NCBI GenBank assembly: GCA_963835085.1
Contig: CAWIED010000001.1
Coordinates: forward strand, 2,418,001-2,482,000
Length of the DNA stretch: 64,000 bases
DNA from: JBDIAG01 sp963835085
GTDB lineage: Bacteria; Actinomycetota; Actinomycetes; Actinomycetales; CAWJMD01
Direction: 5' to 3'
Both the position numbers and the translations under genes were made by a program. The notes under the pieces are model-generated. The model saw nothing but the letters and a program-made list of their open reading frames with translations, was not told where the DNA came from and did no database searches. Within the stretch, counting starts at the first letter, position 1. Every line of letters starts with the position of its first letter. Positions 46,318-55,569 of the stretch are shown one piece after another.

Positions 46318-47355
46318 GTGACCGAGGCCCTCAGCTGTGCGCGCGATTTCGCCGAACCCAGCGTGCACTGCCTCGACGGTCACCCGCGGCCGCTGAGCCA
46401 GGCGCTCGAACGCACCCATACCGACGCCTTCGTGCTGCTGCACGATGGAGAGTTGGTGGCCCGGTACGGCGACGCGGAGCACGTGCACCCGCTGATGTCG
46501 GTGACCAAGTCGCTGGTCGGCGCCCTCGCGGGCACCTTGCTGGCCGATGGCACGCTGACCCGGGCCACGCTGGTCGGCGACGTCGTGGCCGAGCTGGCGA
46601 GCTCCTACTACGGCGTCACGGTCGGCGATCTGCTCGATATGCGTTCTGGCACAACAGCTCTGGAAGCCACCTGGGAGCTGGAGCTGCCGTCGGTGTATGG
46701 CTCGCTGATGGCGCTGGCGCCCGGCCCAGGTGGCGGCGGGCCGTTCGCCTACCGTTCCGCCGACACCGACGCGCTCGGCTGGGTGCTCGAGCGGGCCCGC
46801 GCTCGCGCGATGCCGCAGTTGCTGACGGACGTGCTGCTCGACCCGATCGGCGTGCGACAGCAGCCGAGTTTCACTCTCGACGCCCACGGCACTTTCCTGC
46901 ACTCCAGCGGGCTGCAGCTGAGCGCGCTCGACATCGCACGGTTCGGCGCGATGCTGGCGGCGTCGGGATCGGTCGGCGACCGCCAGGTAGTGCCGGTCAC
47001 GTTCCTGAAAGACACACTGAACGGTCAGCCGGACTCCGTCCAGGCCTTCACCGACGGGGTGTGGGCACTCAACCAGGCCCCGGGGCACGAGCGGATCGAC
47101 CTGCCTGCCGGCACAGACTGCCTGTACCGCAACCAGTTCTGGGTGCCGCACCAGCGTGGCCGCCAACTGCTGTGTCTGGGCATTCACGGCCAGGCGATGC
47201 TGGTAGACCTCGCGGCATCCGTGGTGGCAGTCAAGCTCTCGTGGTGGCCGCAGGCCCATGATCCGCTGCTGTTCAGCGACGGACTGGCCTGCCTGTACGC
47301 GGGCCGCAACGCGCTCATGGACGAGGATCCGGGCAGTTTCGTGGTGCGCCACTAG
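46318..47355 (+). CDS. Serine hydrolase, beta-lactamase/NylB-like family
   Basis: 345 residues. The SxxK motif is SVTK at 61-64 and the second motif YRSADTDALGWV lies near 145. LLDMRSGT and the late CLGIHGQAMLVD are shared with NylB/6-aminohexanoate-dimer-hydrolase-like proteins. No signal peptide is seen, so it is probably cytoplasmic. The stop codon lies inside the terminal inverted repeat at 47351-47368. A related but broken hydrolase lies on the other side of the ATP-grasp gene. Confidence 0.85.
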   Translation: MTEALSCARDFAEPSVHCLDGHPRPLSQALERTHTDAFVLLHDGELVARYGDAEHVHPLMSVTKSLVGALAGTLLADGTLTRATLVGDVVAELASSYYGVTVGDLLDMRSGTTALEATWELELPSVYGSLMALAPGPGGGGPFAYRSADTDALGWVLERARARAMPQLLTDVLLDPIGVRQQPSFTLDAHGTFLHSSGLQLSALDIARFGAMLAASGSVGDRQVVPVTFLKDTLNGQPDSVQAFTDGVWALNQAPGHERIDLPAGTDCLYRNQFWVPHQRGRQLLCLGIHGQAMLVDLAASVVAVKLSWWPQAHDPLLFSDGLACLYAGRNALMDEDPGSFVVRH

Positions 47356-48319
47356 ATGATCTATTCCATGGGGTTGGGTGTCTGTGGTGTGTTGATCTGG
47401 GGTGGCAGGGTTGGTCCGCTTTGGGTGGGTGGAGGACGTGACGGGTAGACGCGGGATCGTGCTTTAGTGCCGGTCGCTGGCTCGCGGTCGGGTCGGATCT
47501 GGGATGTCGGCCTGGGCCTGTCGTGGGGAGATCGGCCCATGCGTCGTGGCGGTGAGGGCGGTTGCCGGGTGGTCGATCGCTGCTCCGGGTGTCGCTGGGA
47601 TGTCCGGATCTGACCCAGGGGGCCGATCAAGGAGTGGCGGGGTGTGGGTGGTGCCAGCCGCGTGAAGGGGTCCGCGTTTGGCACCATTGAGCGCGGCCAG
47701 GGCCGGGATGGCTGGTTGCCGGGTGCCAGACGCGTGGAATAGACCGCGTTTGGCAGTGTCGAGGGGGCCGATCAGGTAGTGGCGGGGTGTGGGTGGTGCC
47801 AACCGCGTGACGAAAGCCGCGTCCGGCACCATCGAGTACGACCACACGCGGGATGACCTGCCTGCCTGGTGTCAGCCGCGTCGAATACACCGCCTTTGGC
47901 AGTGTCGAGGGGGCCGATCAGGCCGGGGCGGGGTGTGGGTGGTGCCAACCGCGTTAAGAAGTCCGCGTCCGGCACCATCGAGCTTGGCCACACGCGGGAT
48001 GGCTTGGCTGCCGGGTGCCAGACGCGTGGAATACGCCGCGTTTGGCACTGCCGAGGGGGCCGATCAGCCCAGGGCAGGGTGTGGGTGGTGCCAACCGCGG
48101 GACGAAAGCCGCGTCCGACACCATCGAGCACGACCACACGCAGGATGACCTGCCAGCCGGGTGCCAGACGCGTGGAATACGCCGCGTTCGGCACGAAGGA
48201 AGGGGGCCAACCCGGCAGCGGCGGACTCCTCTGGTGCCAACCGCGTTGAGATGCACCGCGGTCGGCACCACGCAACGACCCTGTACGCCGCGCGGGTCTC
48301 TTGGAATAGATCATCTAGT
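47351..48319. mobile_element. Non-coding 969-bp element with 18-bp terminal inverted repeats
   Basis: Ends ACTAGATGATCTATTCCA at 47351-47368 and its exact complement at 48302-48319. No gene inside. The interior is a ~146-bp tandem array of palindromes (47618-48269) plus about 250 bp of G/T-rich lead. The left end overlaps the serine hydrolase stop. No target duplication is obvious, so transposition is not proven; it could be a MITE-like element or a structured locus. Confidence 0.6.
47618..48269. repeat. Tandem ~146-bp repeat array built of 36-bp palindromes
   Basis: GGGGGCCGATCA recurs at 47618, 47763, 47909 and 48055, and as a diverged copy at 48202. Each unit holds two palindromes of arms GGTGCC-N3-CGCG / CGCG-N3-GGCACC with a 10-nt centre, at 47650, 47722, 47795, 47868, 47941, 48014, 48087 and 48160, with a ninth at 48233. 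Palindromes are spaced 72-73 bp. Copies differ by compensating and single changes. Confidence 0.85.
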
Positions 48320-48403
48320 CACAACCCAACAGGAGCCTTGTGCCGAGGCGGCTGAGTCGGAAAAGATGTCGCCACTACCTTCACCGCGGCGAAAGGCTGT
48401 GCG

Positions 48404-49885
48404 ATGACGACAAACCCGGCATCCAGCAAGCGTCACCTGAACGGCCTCTCCGAGATTCGCGCCTACTTCCGTACCAACGGGACTCCGATCTTCATCATCG
48501 GCGCGACCCCCTTCAACCTGCTCGGCATCGACCGGTGGGTGCGCAACCTCGACTTCATCAGCTACTACGACTGCTGGGACGGCTACCATCCGCGCGTCTT
48601 CACACCGCCGGAGATCGCGCACGAGGAGTTCACGAGCGGCGAGGACATCAACAACTACCTGCTCACCCACCCCGCTGTGCGCTCACACATCGCGGCTGCC
48701 GTGGCCACCACCGGCCGTCGGCCCAAGGTGGTGATGGTGTTCTTCGACGCCGAGACCGAGCGGATCTGCGACGAGGCCGGATACGACCTGATCCTGCCCA
48801 GTGACGAACTGCGCACCTACCTCGACTCCAAGATCACCACCACCCGGCTCGGCAACGAGGCGGGAGCGCCCAGCGTGCCGAACATCATGACCACGGTGGA
48901 CTCGTACGAAGACCTGCAGATCCAGTGTGCCGCAGCTGGTCTCGGCGATGACCTAGTGCTACAGACACCCTACGGCGACTCCGGCAAGACCACGTTCTTC
49001 GTCGCCAGCCGCGACGACTGGAACAAGTGCGCCACCGACGTCGTCGGTGAGGACGTCAAGGTGATGAAGCGGATCAACAACCGCGCGATCGCCGTCGAGG
49101 CGGTCAACACCCGGCACGGCACGGTGGTCGGGCCCTTCATGACCGACCTCACCGGCTATCCCGAACTGACTCCGTATCGCGGTGGGTGGTGCGGCAACGA
49201 CCTGTACCCCGAAGCGCTCAACGAGAGCCAGCGGGCGCGCGCCGTGCAGTACATCCGCAGGCTCGGAGACAGATTGCGCCAGGAGGGTTACCGGGGCTAT
49301 TTCGAGATCGACGTGCTGGTAGACCTCGACTCCGACGAGGTCTACCTCGGGGAGCTCAATCCGCGGATCTCGGGTGTCACCCCGATGACCAACGTGACGG
49401 TGGGCGCCTATGCCGACATCCCGCTGTTCCTGTTCCATCTGCTGGAGTACCTGGACGTCGACTATGACGTGGACGTGGACGAGATCAACGAACGCTGGCT
49501 GCAGTTGGCCGCCGAAGACGTGTTCAGCCAGTTGGTCATGAAGACCTCCGACAAGCGGGTGCGGTTCATCAAGGACTCCCCCCGTACCGGCATCTACCGG
49601 CTTGAGGACGACGGAACGCTGCTGTACCAGCGCAACTCGCTCGACTGGCACTACCTCAACGACCCGCGGGAGGCCTTCTTCCTCCGGGTCTACGGCTCGG
49701 GCGACTACCTGTTCAAGGGAGCGGACCTCGGCATTCTCGTCACCAAGTCACACATGCAGACCGACGACAAGGAGCTCACCGAGGTCTGCCGGCAGTTCAT
49801 CACGGGCGTCCATGCCTCGTACGTGACGATCCCGATCGAAGACGAGGCTCCCGCTGCGCCGCACTTCCTCGGCTTCTTGAAGTAG
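48404..49885 (+). CDS. ATP-grasp family carboxylate-amine ligase-like protein
   Basis: 493 residues. TPYGDSGKTTFFVAS near 190 is the ATP-grasp glycine loop, VKVMKRINNRAIAVEAV the next strand and VYLGELNPRISGVTPMTN near 310 the metal-binding E-x-N signature. The N-terminal FIIGATPFNLLGIDRWVRN is a preATP-grasp-like domain. Relatives are often labelled biotin carboxylase, but no biotin-carrier partner exists here. Ligation of a carboxylate to an amine or thiol is the general reaction; the substrate is unknown. Serine hydrolases on both sides suggest a make-and-cleave amide pair. Confidence 0.8.
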   Translation: MTTNPASSKRHLNGLSEIRAYFRTNGTPIFIIGATPFNLLGIDRWVRNLDFISYYDCWDGYHPRVFTPPEIAHEEFTSGEDINNYLLTHPAVRSHIAAAVATTGRRPKVVMVFFDAETERICDEAGYDLILPSDELRTYLDSKITTTRLGNEAGAPSVPNIMTTVDSYEDLQIQCAAAGLGDDLVLQTPYGDSGKTTFFVASRDDWNKCATDVVGEDVKVMKRINNRAIAVEAVNTRHGTVVGPFMTDLTGYPELTPYRGGWCGNDLYPEALNESQRARAVQYIRRLGDRLRQEGYRGYFEIDVLVDLDSDEVYLGELNPRISGVTPMTNVTVGAYADIPLFLFHLLEYLDVDYDVDVDEINERWLQLAAEDVFSQLVMKTSDKRVRFIKDSPRTGIYRLEDDGTLLYQRNSLDWHYLNDPREAFFLRVYGSGDYLFKGADLGILVTKSHMQTDDKELTEVCRQFITGVHASYVTIPIEDEAPAAPHFLGFLK

Positions 49886-49886
49886 G

Positions 49887-51147
49887 TCAGCCCGCTCGGC
49901 CGATGGCGCGGAAGGCCGCGATCGTGGCGCTCAGCAGATAGGAGTCCTGCGGCACCGGCCACGACGACAGCTTCACCCCGACCAGCCGGGTGGACGGCTC
50001 GACGAACACCAGCTGCCCGTGAATGCCCAGGCACATCAGGATCGGGCCGTTGTCGCCAGGGATGAACCAGAACTGGTTGCGATACCAGCCACCGGGCAGG
50101 TAGGGCTCATTCTCCGAGTCAGCGAAGGCCTGACGCACGTCGGCGGGTGGGTGGAAGGCGTCGTCGAGCCAGTGCTGGGGAATCACCTGGGCGCCGGCGA
50201 CCCGGCCACCGTCCAGGAGCATCTGACCGAACCGGGCGAGATCCCGGGCGGTCGCCGACACGCCACCATCGTGCAGTGCGCAGCCGAGGGGGTCGATGGA
50301 GACCTCGGCGTCGTGGAAGGCCTGAATCGGGATCCAGACCCGCTGCGAGATCTGGTCCGACATCCGCCGGCCGCCGGCGCGCTCGCAGATCCAGCCCAGG
50401 GCGTCGGTGTCGATCGAGCGGTACTCGAAGACGCCATCGTGCGGTCGGTCGTGGCCGATCGTGAGGATGTAGGGGTACATGCGATCGGATCGCCGAGCTC
50501 GCGGGGGGCCCAGCCCATAGACCGCTCCATCACGCGAACCTCGGAGTCCGGATCGAGGTCTCCCGGAACCTGACGCCCGAGCGCATGTCGAGCAGCACGC
50601 GCACACGCGCACCCGCGTAGCCGCAGAGTGCCAACTCGGGCACGTACCTCTCGACCGGGGCCTCAGGATCGAGAAGGCCCTCGGCCACCAGCGATGCGGC
50701 CACGCAGCTGACCAGCGACTTGCTCACGGACATCACCAGGTGCCGGCGCCGCGGGGTCATGTCGCCGACGTACGACTCGGCGATCAGCCGGCCGTCGCGC
50801 AGCACCACGAAGGCGTCGGTGAAGCTGGCGGCCAGCACCTGCTGCACGGTGCCGGCCCAGGAGAAGCCGTCGATCGGCAGGCCGTAGACGTCGTGGAGAC
50901 TCTCCGGAAACCTGCTCGGCGCCACACTGCCCGGAATCACCTGGCTCGGCATCAACTCGCGCATGTGCTGAAAGGCCCAGCGCAGGTTCGGTTCTTGCTG
51001 CCAGTTCAGCAGGGTCACGAGCGCGTTGTCGACGACCAGCGGCCGGACCGACTCGACGTCGTCCCACGATCGGCCGGCGCCGGGAGGATAGGGAGCGGCC
51101 GTCCACTCCGGCTCTGAAGCCTGGCTCGAATTGAGATCGATCGTCAC
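49887..51147 (-). pseudogene. Serine hydrolase (beta-lactamase/NylB-like), two frameshifts
   Basis: The N-terminal frame from 51147 contains SVSKSLVSCV (SxxK) and VLLDMRSGVRF, then ends at 50530. Near 50560 one base is missing; the next frame gives DLDPDSEV and VMERSMGWAPRELGDP. A second missing base near 50482 leads to MYPYILTIGHDRPHDG and the rest (YRSIDTDALGW, YRNQFWFIP, CLGIHGQLVFVE). It resembles the intact hydrolase at 46318. Convergent to the ATP-grasp gene with one base between stops. Confidence 0.75.
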
Positions 51148-51298
51148 GCCCGCATCGTACGGACACCCTCAGGCGGTGTCGCAGGGAACGCCTACGCTGA
51201 GACGGGTTGACACGTCCCCGGGCGAGAGGTTCGACGATGCGGTTCACGGCGCTACGGTTTCGGGACGCTGTCTCCGATCCCAGACCAGGCGGGTCCGG

Positions 51299-52135
51299 AT
51301 GAGTGAGGCCCTGGCGCCGTTCGTCGACGTCGACTGGCTGCGAGCCCGGCTGAGCGACGGGCAGCCGCCGGTGCTCGCAGATGTTCGGTGGTATCTGGAC
51401 GGGCGCAGCGGCCGGGCCGCCTACGAGGCGGGCCACCTGCCCGGCGCAGTGTTCGTCGACCTCGATCACGACCTGGCCGGCCCCGCTACGAGCAGCTCGG
51501 GCAGGCACCCGCTGCCGAGCGCCGAGGCCTTCGCGGCGGCCCTGGGCCGGCTGGGGATCGGTTGGGACGCGACGGTGATCGGTTACGACGACGCGGGCGG
51601 GGTGATCGCCGCCAGATTCGTGTGGATGTTGCGGACGCTCGGCGTGCCGGCCGCGGTGCTGGACGGTGGGATCGCGGCATGGGCGAGCGACCTCAGCACC
51701 CAGGAGGCTCGTCGTCCGGCGGTGGAACTGGCGCCCAGACCCTGGCCGACCGAGTTTCTTGCCGACATCGACGACGCCAGCGATCGCTCCAACCTCGTGC
51801 TCGACGCCCGGCCTGCCGACCGGTTTGCCGGGGTGGGGGCAGACGTCGACCCGCGCAGCGGGCACATTCCCGGTGCCGTCAATGTGGCCTGTCGCGACAA
51901 CCTCGGGCCCGATGGGCGGCTGCTGCCGGTGGAGCAGCTGCGCGCTGTCTTCGCCGGGGCCGGCGTGCGCGCTGATGACGTGAACTCAGGCGCGGTCATC
52001 TCCTCCTGCGGATCAGGCGTGACCGCCTGCCATAACCTGCTCACGCTGGAGCTCGCCGGATTCGGACAAGCCAGGCTCTATCCGGGATCCTGGTCGCAGT
52101 ACGCAGCCACCGACCGACCGCTGGAAACGGGATAG
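51299..52135 (+). CDS. Thiosulfate/3-mercaptopyruvate sulfurtransferase (tandem rhodanese)
   Basis: 278 residues with two rhodanese domains. The first has AYEAGHLPGAVFVDLDHDL and lacks a Cys (YDDAGGVIAARF), as normal for the non-catalytic half. The second has RSGHIPGAVNVAC and the active loop SSCGSGVTAC with Cys near residue 238. The CGSGVT loop fits sulfurtransferases of either substrate class. ATG at 51299 starts SEALAPFVDVDWLR, the usual N-terminus. Confidence 0.9.
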   Translation: MSEALAPFVDVDWLRARLSDGQPPVLADVRWYLDGRSGRAAYEAGHLPGAVFVDLDHDLAGPATSSSGRHPLPSAEAFAAALGRLGIGWDATVIGYDDAGGVIAARFVWMLRTLGVPAAVLDGGIAAWASDLSTQEARRPAVELAPRPWPTEFLADIDDASDRSNLVLDARPADRFAGVGADVDPRSGHIPGAVNVACRDNLGPDGRLLPVEQLRAVFAGAGVRADDVNSGAVISSCGSGVTACHNLLTLELAGFGQARLYPGSWSQYAATDRPLETG

Positions 52136-52160
52136 GGCAAAAACCTGGTTCGATGGGCGC

Positions 52161-52694
52161 ATGAGCGCAACGCTGGCCAACCGCCTCCTGACAGATGCCT
52201 TCGACCGGGTCTGGGAGGGCGTACGAGGCGTCGTTGACAGCCTCGACCTCGACGCCTTGACCTACCGCCCCAACCCTGACGCCAACTCGATCGCCTGGCT
52301 AGTGTGGCACCTCACCCGCGTGCAGGATGATCATCTGGCCGGCATCGCGGCTGCCCTGCACCGACCGGTGCACACCCAGGTCTGGCACGAGGGCGACTGG
52401 CTGGCCCGGATGGGGTTGCCGTTCGACCGCGACGCGCACGGCTACGGGCACACCTCCGCGGAGGTGGCGGCCGTGCGTGTTCCGGGCGATCTGCTCGTGG
52501 AGTACGCCGATGCCGTGCACCTGCGCAGCCAGGTCGTGGTGGGCCAGCTCGACGAGTTGGATTACGCCGTCATCGTCGACACCCACTTCACCCCCGCCGT
52601 CACTGCTGGCGTGCGATTGATCAGCGTGGTAAACGACACCAGCCAGCACCTGGGGCAGGCGGAGTACGTGCGGGGTTTGTGGGAGCGCGGATAG
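52161..52694 (+). CDS. DinB family (mycothiol-transferase-like) protein
   Basis: 177 residues, four-helix DinB fold. The metal-binding His pattern is in IAWLVWHLTRVQDDHLAG near 50 and NDTSQHLGQAEYVRGL near 165. Actinobacterial DinB proteins of this type often use mycothiol; the substrate is not known. It begins 25 bp after the sulfurtransferase and may share its transcript. Confidence 0.85.
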   Translation: MSATLANRLLTDAFDRVWEGVRGVVDSLDLDALTYRPNPDANSIAWLVWHLTRVQDDHLAGIAAALHRPVHTQVWHEGDWLARMGLPFDRDAHGYGHTSAEVAAVRVPGDLLVEYADAVHLRSQVVVGQLDELDYAVIVDTHFTPAVTAGVRLISVVNDTSQHLGQAEYVRGLWERG

Positions 52695-53091
52695 GTTCAC
52701 TCAATGGTGCCGATCAGCAGATACGTGTGAACTGCCGCCATCTCAAATCCACGGAATAGCCAATCTGATGCGGTTCGTTCCGTCGAAAGATGCGGGTCTC
52801 AGCTGGAGTCAAGCGTGATAACACTCTGCTTACCCTTGCCCTGATCCCCAGGTACCCAAGGCCTCCTCCTCGGACAACGGGCAACCTTTTCCAAGGCGAC
52901 CAAGAGCAGTGCCTGAGCAGGCTTGCTGACGATGAGCCCGCAGGACCTGAGGCGGGCAGGGAGCCACATCAGAGCCTGAATTGAGTTGACCGTCGAGCCG
53001 AACGGCCCCGAGAATAACGCGTACGGGGGTTCCGGCAATCGCTCGGAATATAAGTGGGATCGACTGCAGGGCAAGCAAAGTCCAGTGCCTG
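52695..53091. other. Intergenic stretch, no gene seen
   Basis: About 400 bp between the DinB gene and the split secreted-protein gene. Open frames here show no protein-like pattern that I can name. It should contain the promoter of the gene interrupted by the insertion sequence. Confidence 0.4.
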
Positions 53092-53123
53092 GGGGAGGGC
53101 AATGATGGCGCACTCGCATAACT

Positions 53124-54611
53124 GGCTCTTCGCACCTGCGGTGGGGGTGGTGTGAGCGACTCGCGGCGTGAGCTGAACCGGTAGAGGGGTCGAGGCCTTC
53201 CAAGATCTGGAGCGACCAAGCATCCCGACCGGAAGGCCTCGACGGTGTCGCAGCCTACGGCGTGTACTCGTGCGCGCTCTGATTCTTGCTACTGCTCCCG
53301 ATGTGATCTGCTCGTCGGTCTCGACGGCGTCCACGTCCTCGACGTCGCCGAGCGCGACGACAGACGCGGGCCGTTCCTACGAGTCGTGGTCGAGTCACCG
53401 GCTCGGGTCGAGGCCTGTCGGACCTGTGGGGTGGTGGCCGGCTCCCACGGGCGTCGCGACGTCAGGTTGGTCGACGTGCCCTGCTTCGGGCGACCGGTCG
53501 AGCTGGTCTGGCGCAAGCGGACCTGGCGGTGTCAGGAACCAGCCTGCCCGACTGGGTCGTTCACTGAACAGGACGAGAAGCTCGCCGCGCCGCGGGCGCT
53601 GTTGACCACGCGGGCGTGCTGGTGGGCGATCACCCAGTTACGTCGCGAGCACGCCTCGGTCCAGGGCCTGGCCCGGCAGCTGGGGACCGCGTGGCGCACC
53701 GTGTGGACCTCGATCAAGCCCCTGCTCGAGGTCCTCGCCGCCGACGAGACCCGCTTCGAGGGCGTGAAGAGCCTCGGGGTCGACGAGCACGTGTGGCACC
53801 ACGTCTCCGAGCGCCCCACCGAGGCTGGTGGCCGGGGCCCGAAGATGCTGACCGGGATGGTCGACCTCACCCGCGACCATCACGGACGAGTCCGCGCACG
53901 GCTGCTCGACCTCGTGCCCGGTCGCTCGGGTGCCGCCTACACCGACTGGCTCAAGGCCCGCAACGACGCCTTCCGCACCGGCGTCACGGTGGCGACCCTG
54001 GATCCCTTCCACGGCTACAAGAACGCCATCGACGACCAACTCGAAGACGCCGTCGCCGTGCTCGACGCCTTCCACGTGACCAAGCTCGGCACCGACGCCG
54101 TCGACCAGGTCCGCCGCCGCGTGCAGCAGAGCATCCACGGGCATCGCGGCCGCAAGGGCGACCCGCTCTACGGAATCCGGATGATCCTGCGCTGCGGACA
54201 AGAGCGACTCACCGACAAGCAGAAGGCCCGGCTCGAGAAAGCGATCGGTGCCGACGAGCGTCACGACGAGGTCTACATCGCCTGGCAGTGCGCCCAGCAA
54301 CTCCGCGCCGCCTACCGAGCCGAGTCACTGGCCGAGGGACGCAAGATCGCCGAGAAGGTCCTCGCCTCGTTCCCGACCTGCCCCATCCCCGAGATCAAGC
54401 GACTCGGCAAGACCCTGCACCAGTGGCGGCAGGCGTTCTTGGCCTACTTCGACACCGGCCGGTCGAACAACGGCGGCACCGAAGCCATCAACGGCCTCAT
54501 CGAGCTCCACCGCCGCATCGCCCGCGGCTTCCGCAACTACGACAACTACCGACTACGCATGCTGCTGATCGGTGGCGGACTCACCCACCCCCACCTGAAG
54601 TAAGAAGAGCC
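53124..54611 (+). mobile_element. ISL3 family insertion sequence, about 1.49 kb
   Basis: Left end GGCTCTTCGCACCTGCGGTG and right end (complement) GGCTCTTCTTACTTCAGGTG are imperfect inverted repeats that continue GGGGTGG on both sides. Flanks GCATAACT (53116-53123) and GCATAACC (54612-54619) agree in seven of eight bases, an 8-bp-type target duplication expected of ISL3. One transposase gene fills the element. It looks complete. Confidence 0.88.
53245..54603 (+). CDS. ISL3 family transposase
   Basis: 452 residues. An N-terminal zinc-ribbon-like part (CRTCGVV, CQEPACP) precedes an HTH region. The DDE-type core includes GVDEHVWHHV, VATLDPFHGYKNAI with AFHVTKL, and late SNNGGTEAINGLIELHRRIARG with the Glu. 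These are typical of ISL3/IS204-IS1001-type transposases. The frame is intact, so the element may be active. The stop lies 8 bp before the right end. Confidence 0.93.
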   Translation: MSQPTACTRARSDSCYCSRCDLLVGLDGVHVLDVAERDDRRGPFLRVVVESPARVEACRTCGVVAGSHGRRDVRLVDVPCFGRPVELVWRKRTWRCQEPACPTGSFTEQDEKLAAPRALLTTRACWWAITQLRREHASVQGLARQLGTAWRTVWTSIKPLLEVLAADETRFEGVKSLGVDEHVWHHVSERPTEAGGRGPKMLTGMVDLTRDHHGRVRARLLDLVPGRSGAAYTDWLKARNDAFRTGVTVATLDPFHGYKNAIDDQLEDAVAVLDAFHVTKLGTDAVDQVRRRVQQSIHGHRGRKGDPLYGIRMILRCGQERLTDKQKARLEKAIGADERHDEVYIAWQCAQQLRAAYRAESLAEGRKIAEKVLASFPTCPIPEIKRLGKTLHQWRQAFLAYFDTGRSNNGGTEAINGLIELHRRIARGFRNYDNYRLRMLLIGGGLTHPHLK

Positions 54612-55054
54612 GCATAACCACATACGGCCCGGATGGTTGGCGCTGGCCGTCACGATGTTCGTGGCGCCATTGTTCTTCGGCTTCGAGATGGCAAGCGCCA
54701 TTCCGGTATCGACAGACGTCGATACGGCCCCGTCACCGACGTCAACCCTCATAGCGACCAGCACCAAGGCTTGGCCGGCACGCGTCGCTGATATCTGCGC
54801 ACCAGGTCACACCCGCGTCTGCCGCGTCACGGTCCGCGCCGGCCCTGCATCGGGTTCCGCCCGACTTGGCCTGCTCGACGAGGGCCAGAGCGTGACAGTT
54901 GCGTGCCTTGCTGGAGGGGAAGCGGTCACACCCAGCCGTACGGGTGTGACGACTCTGCAATGGGCCCAGCTCACCACCGGTGGATGGGTTTCCGCCGGTT
55001 ACCTGACCGGATTGACCGACAACATGGCCGGCTGCTGACGAAAGCAGGTGGGGG

Positions 55055-55537
55055 ATGGTCGACGACCAGACGTTCCAGGGGCGTGTCTTCGAGGAGCGGG
55101 TGCACGAAACCGTCCGGGTGGAGTACCACCCGGCAGGGTTCGACGGGCTTGTTGGCCGTCGAGCTGCTGCCTCGCGGACTCCGAGCTGGGTGCGCCGCGT
55201 GGGTGCCCTGGCGCTCATAGTCGACGGTTTGGTCGCCGGCGTGACGCTGGGGATTCCCCGTACCATTCCGTTCGCGCCGATTCTGACGTGGAACGGGCAC
55301 GCCTGGGCGCCCGTGGCGCTGTCGCTCATAGCAGCGGTGACGATCGCACTGGCCGTGGCTCGTTCACGAGGCCTCGCTGAAGCGGGTCGCACGGATCGGA
55401 GTCTGCTTTACGCCGGCATCGTGCTCACGGTGATTGCCGCGGCGGGGGCAGCCCTGGTGGCTGCGATCCTGATGGTGTTCCTGGCGGTGGGCTCAGTCCT
55501 GCTCGTCACGTTGGCCGTCAGAGCACTGTTTCGTTGA
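55055..55537 (+). CDS. Small membrane protein of unknown function
   Basis: 160 residues. A polar N-terminus (1-50) precedes four hydrophobic segments, for example VGALALIVDGLVAGVTLGI and VLTVIAAAGAALVAAILMV. No family is recognised. It begins 16 bp after the split secreted-protein gene on the same strand, so insertion upstream may also reduce its expression. Confidence 0.6.
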   Translation: MVDDQTFQGRVFEERVHETVRVEYHPAGFDGLVGRRAAASRTPSWVRRVGALALIVDGLVAGVTLGIPRTIPFAPILTWNGHAWAPVALSLIAAVTIALAVARSRGLAEAGRTDRSLLYAGIVLTVIAAAGAALVAAILMVFLAVGSVLLVTLAVRALFR

Positions 55538-55569
55538 CGGCCGTCCGACCAGCTGCACACATCCAGCAG

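Larger units (their letters stand above)
53102..55038 (+). pseudogene. Small secreted protein gene split by the ISL3-type insertion
   Basis: GGGGGAGGG precedes ATG ATG GCG at 53102, reading MMAHSHN before the insertion. On the far side the same frame continues HIRPGWLALAVTMFVAPLFF, a signal-peptide helix, then Thr/Ser-rich linker and an SH3-like domain (VCRVTVRAGPASGSARLGLL, WVSAGYLTGLTDNMAGC). With the element and one duplication copy removed, the gene encodes about 149 residues. The downstream part might still be expressed from ATG 54637 without its basic start. Confidence 0.75.

Noticed and set aside
47618..48269. CRISPR array
   Set aside because: The whole 146-bp unit is repeated, with no unique spacers of constant length and no cas genes.
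47464..48314. Several open frames across the palindrome array
   Set aside because: They are generated by the 146-bp repeat in all frames and have no start signals or protein-like pattern.
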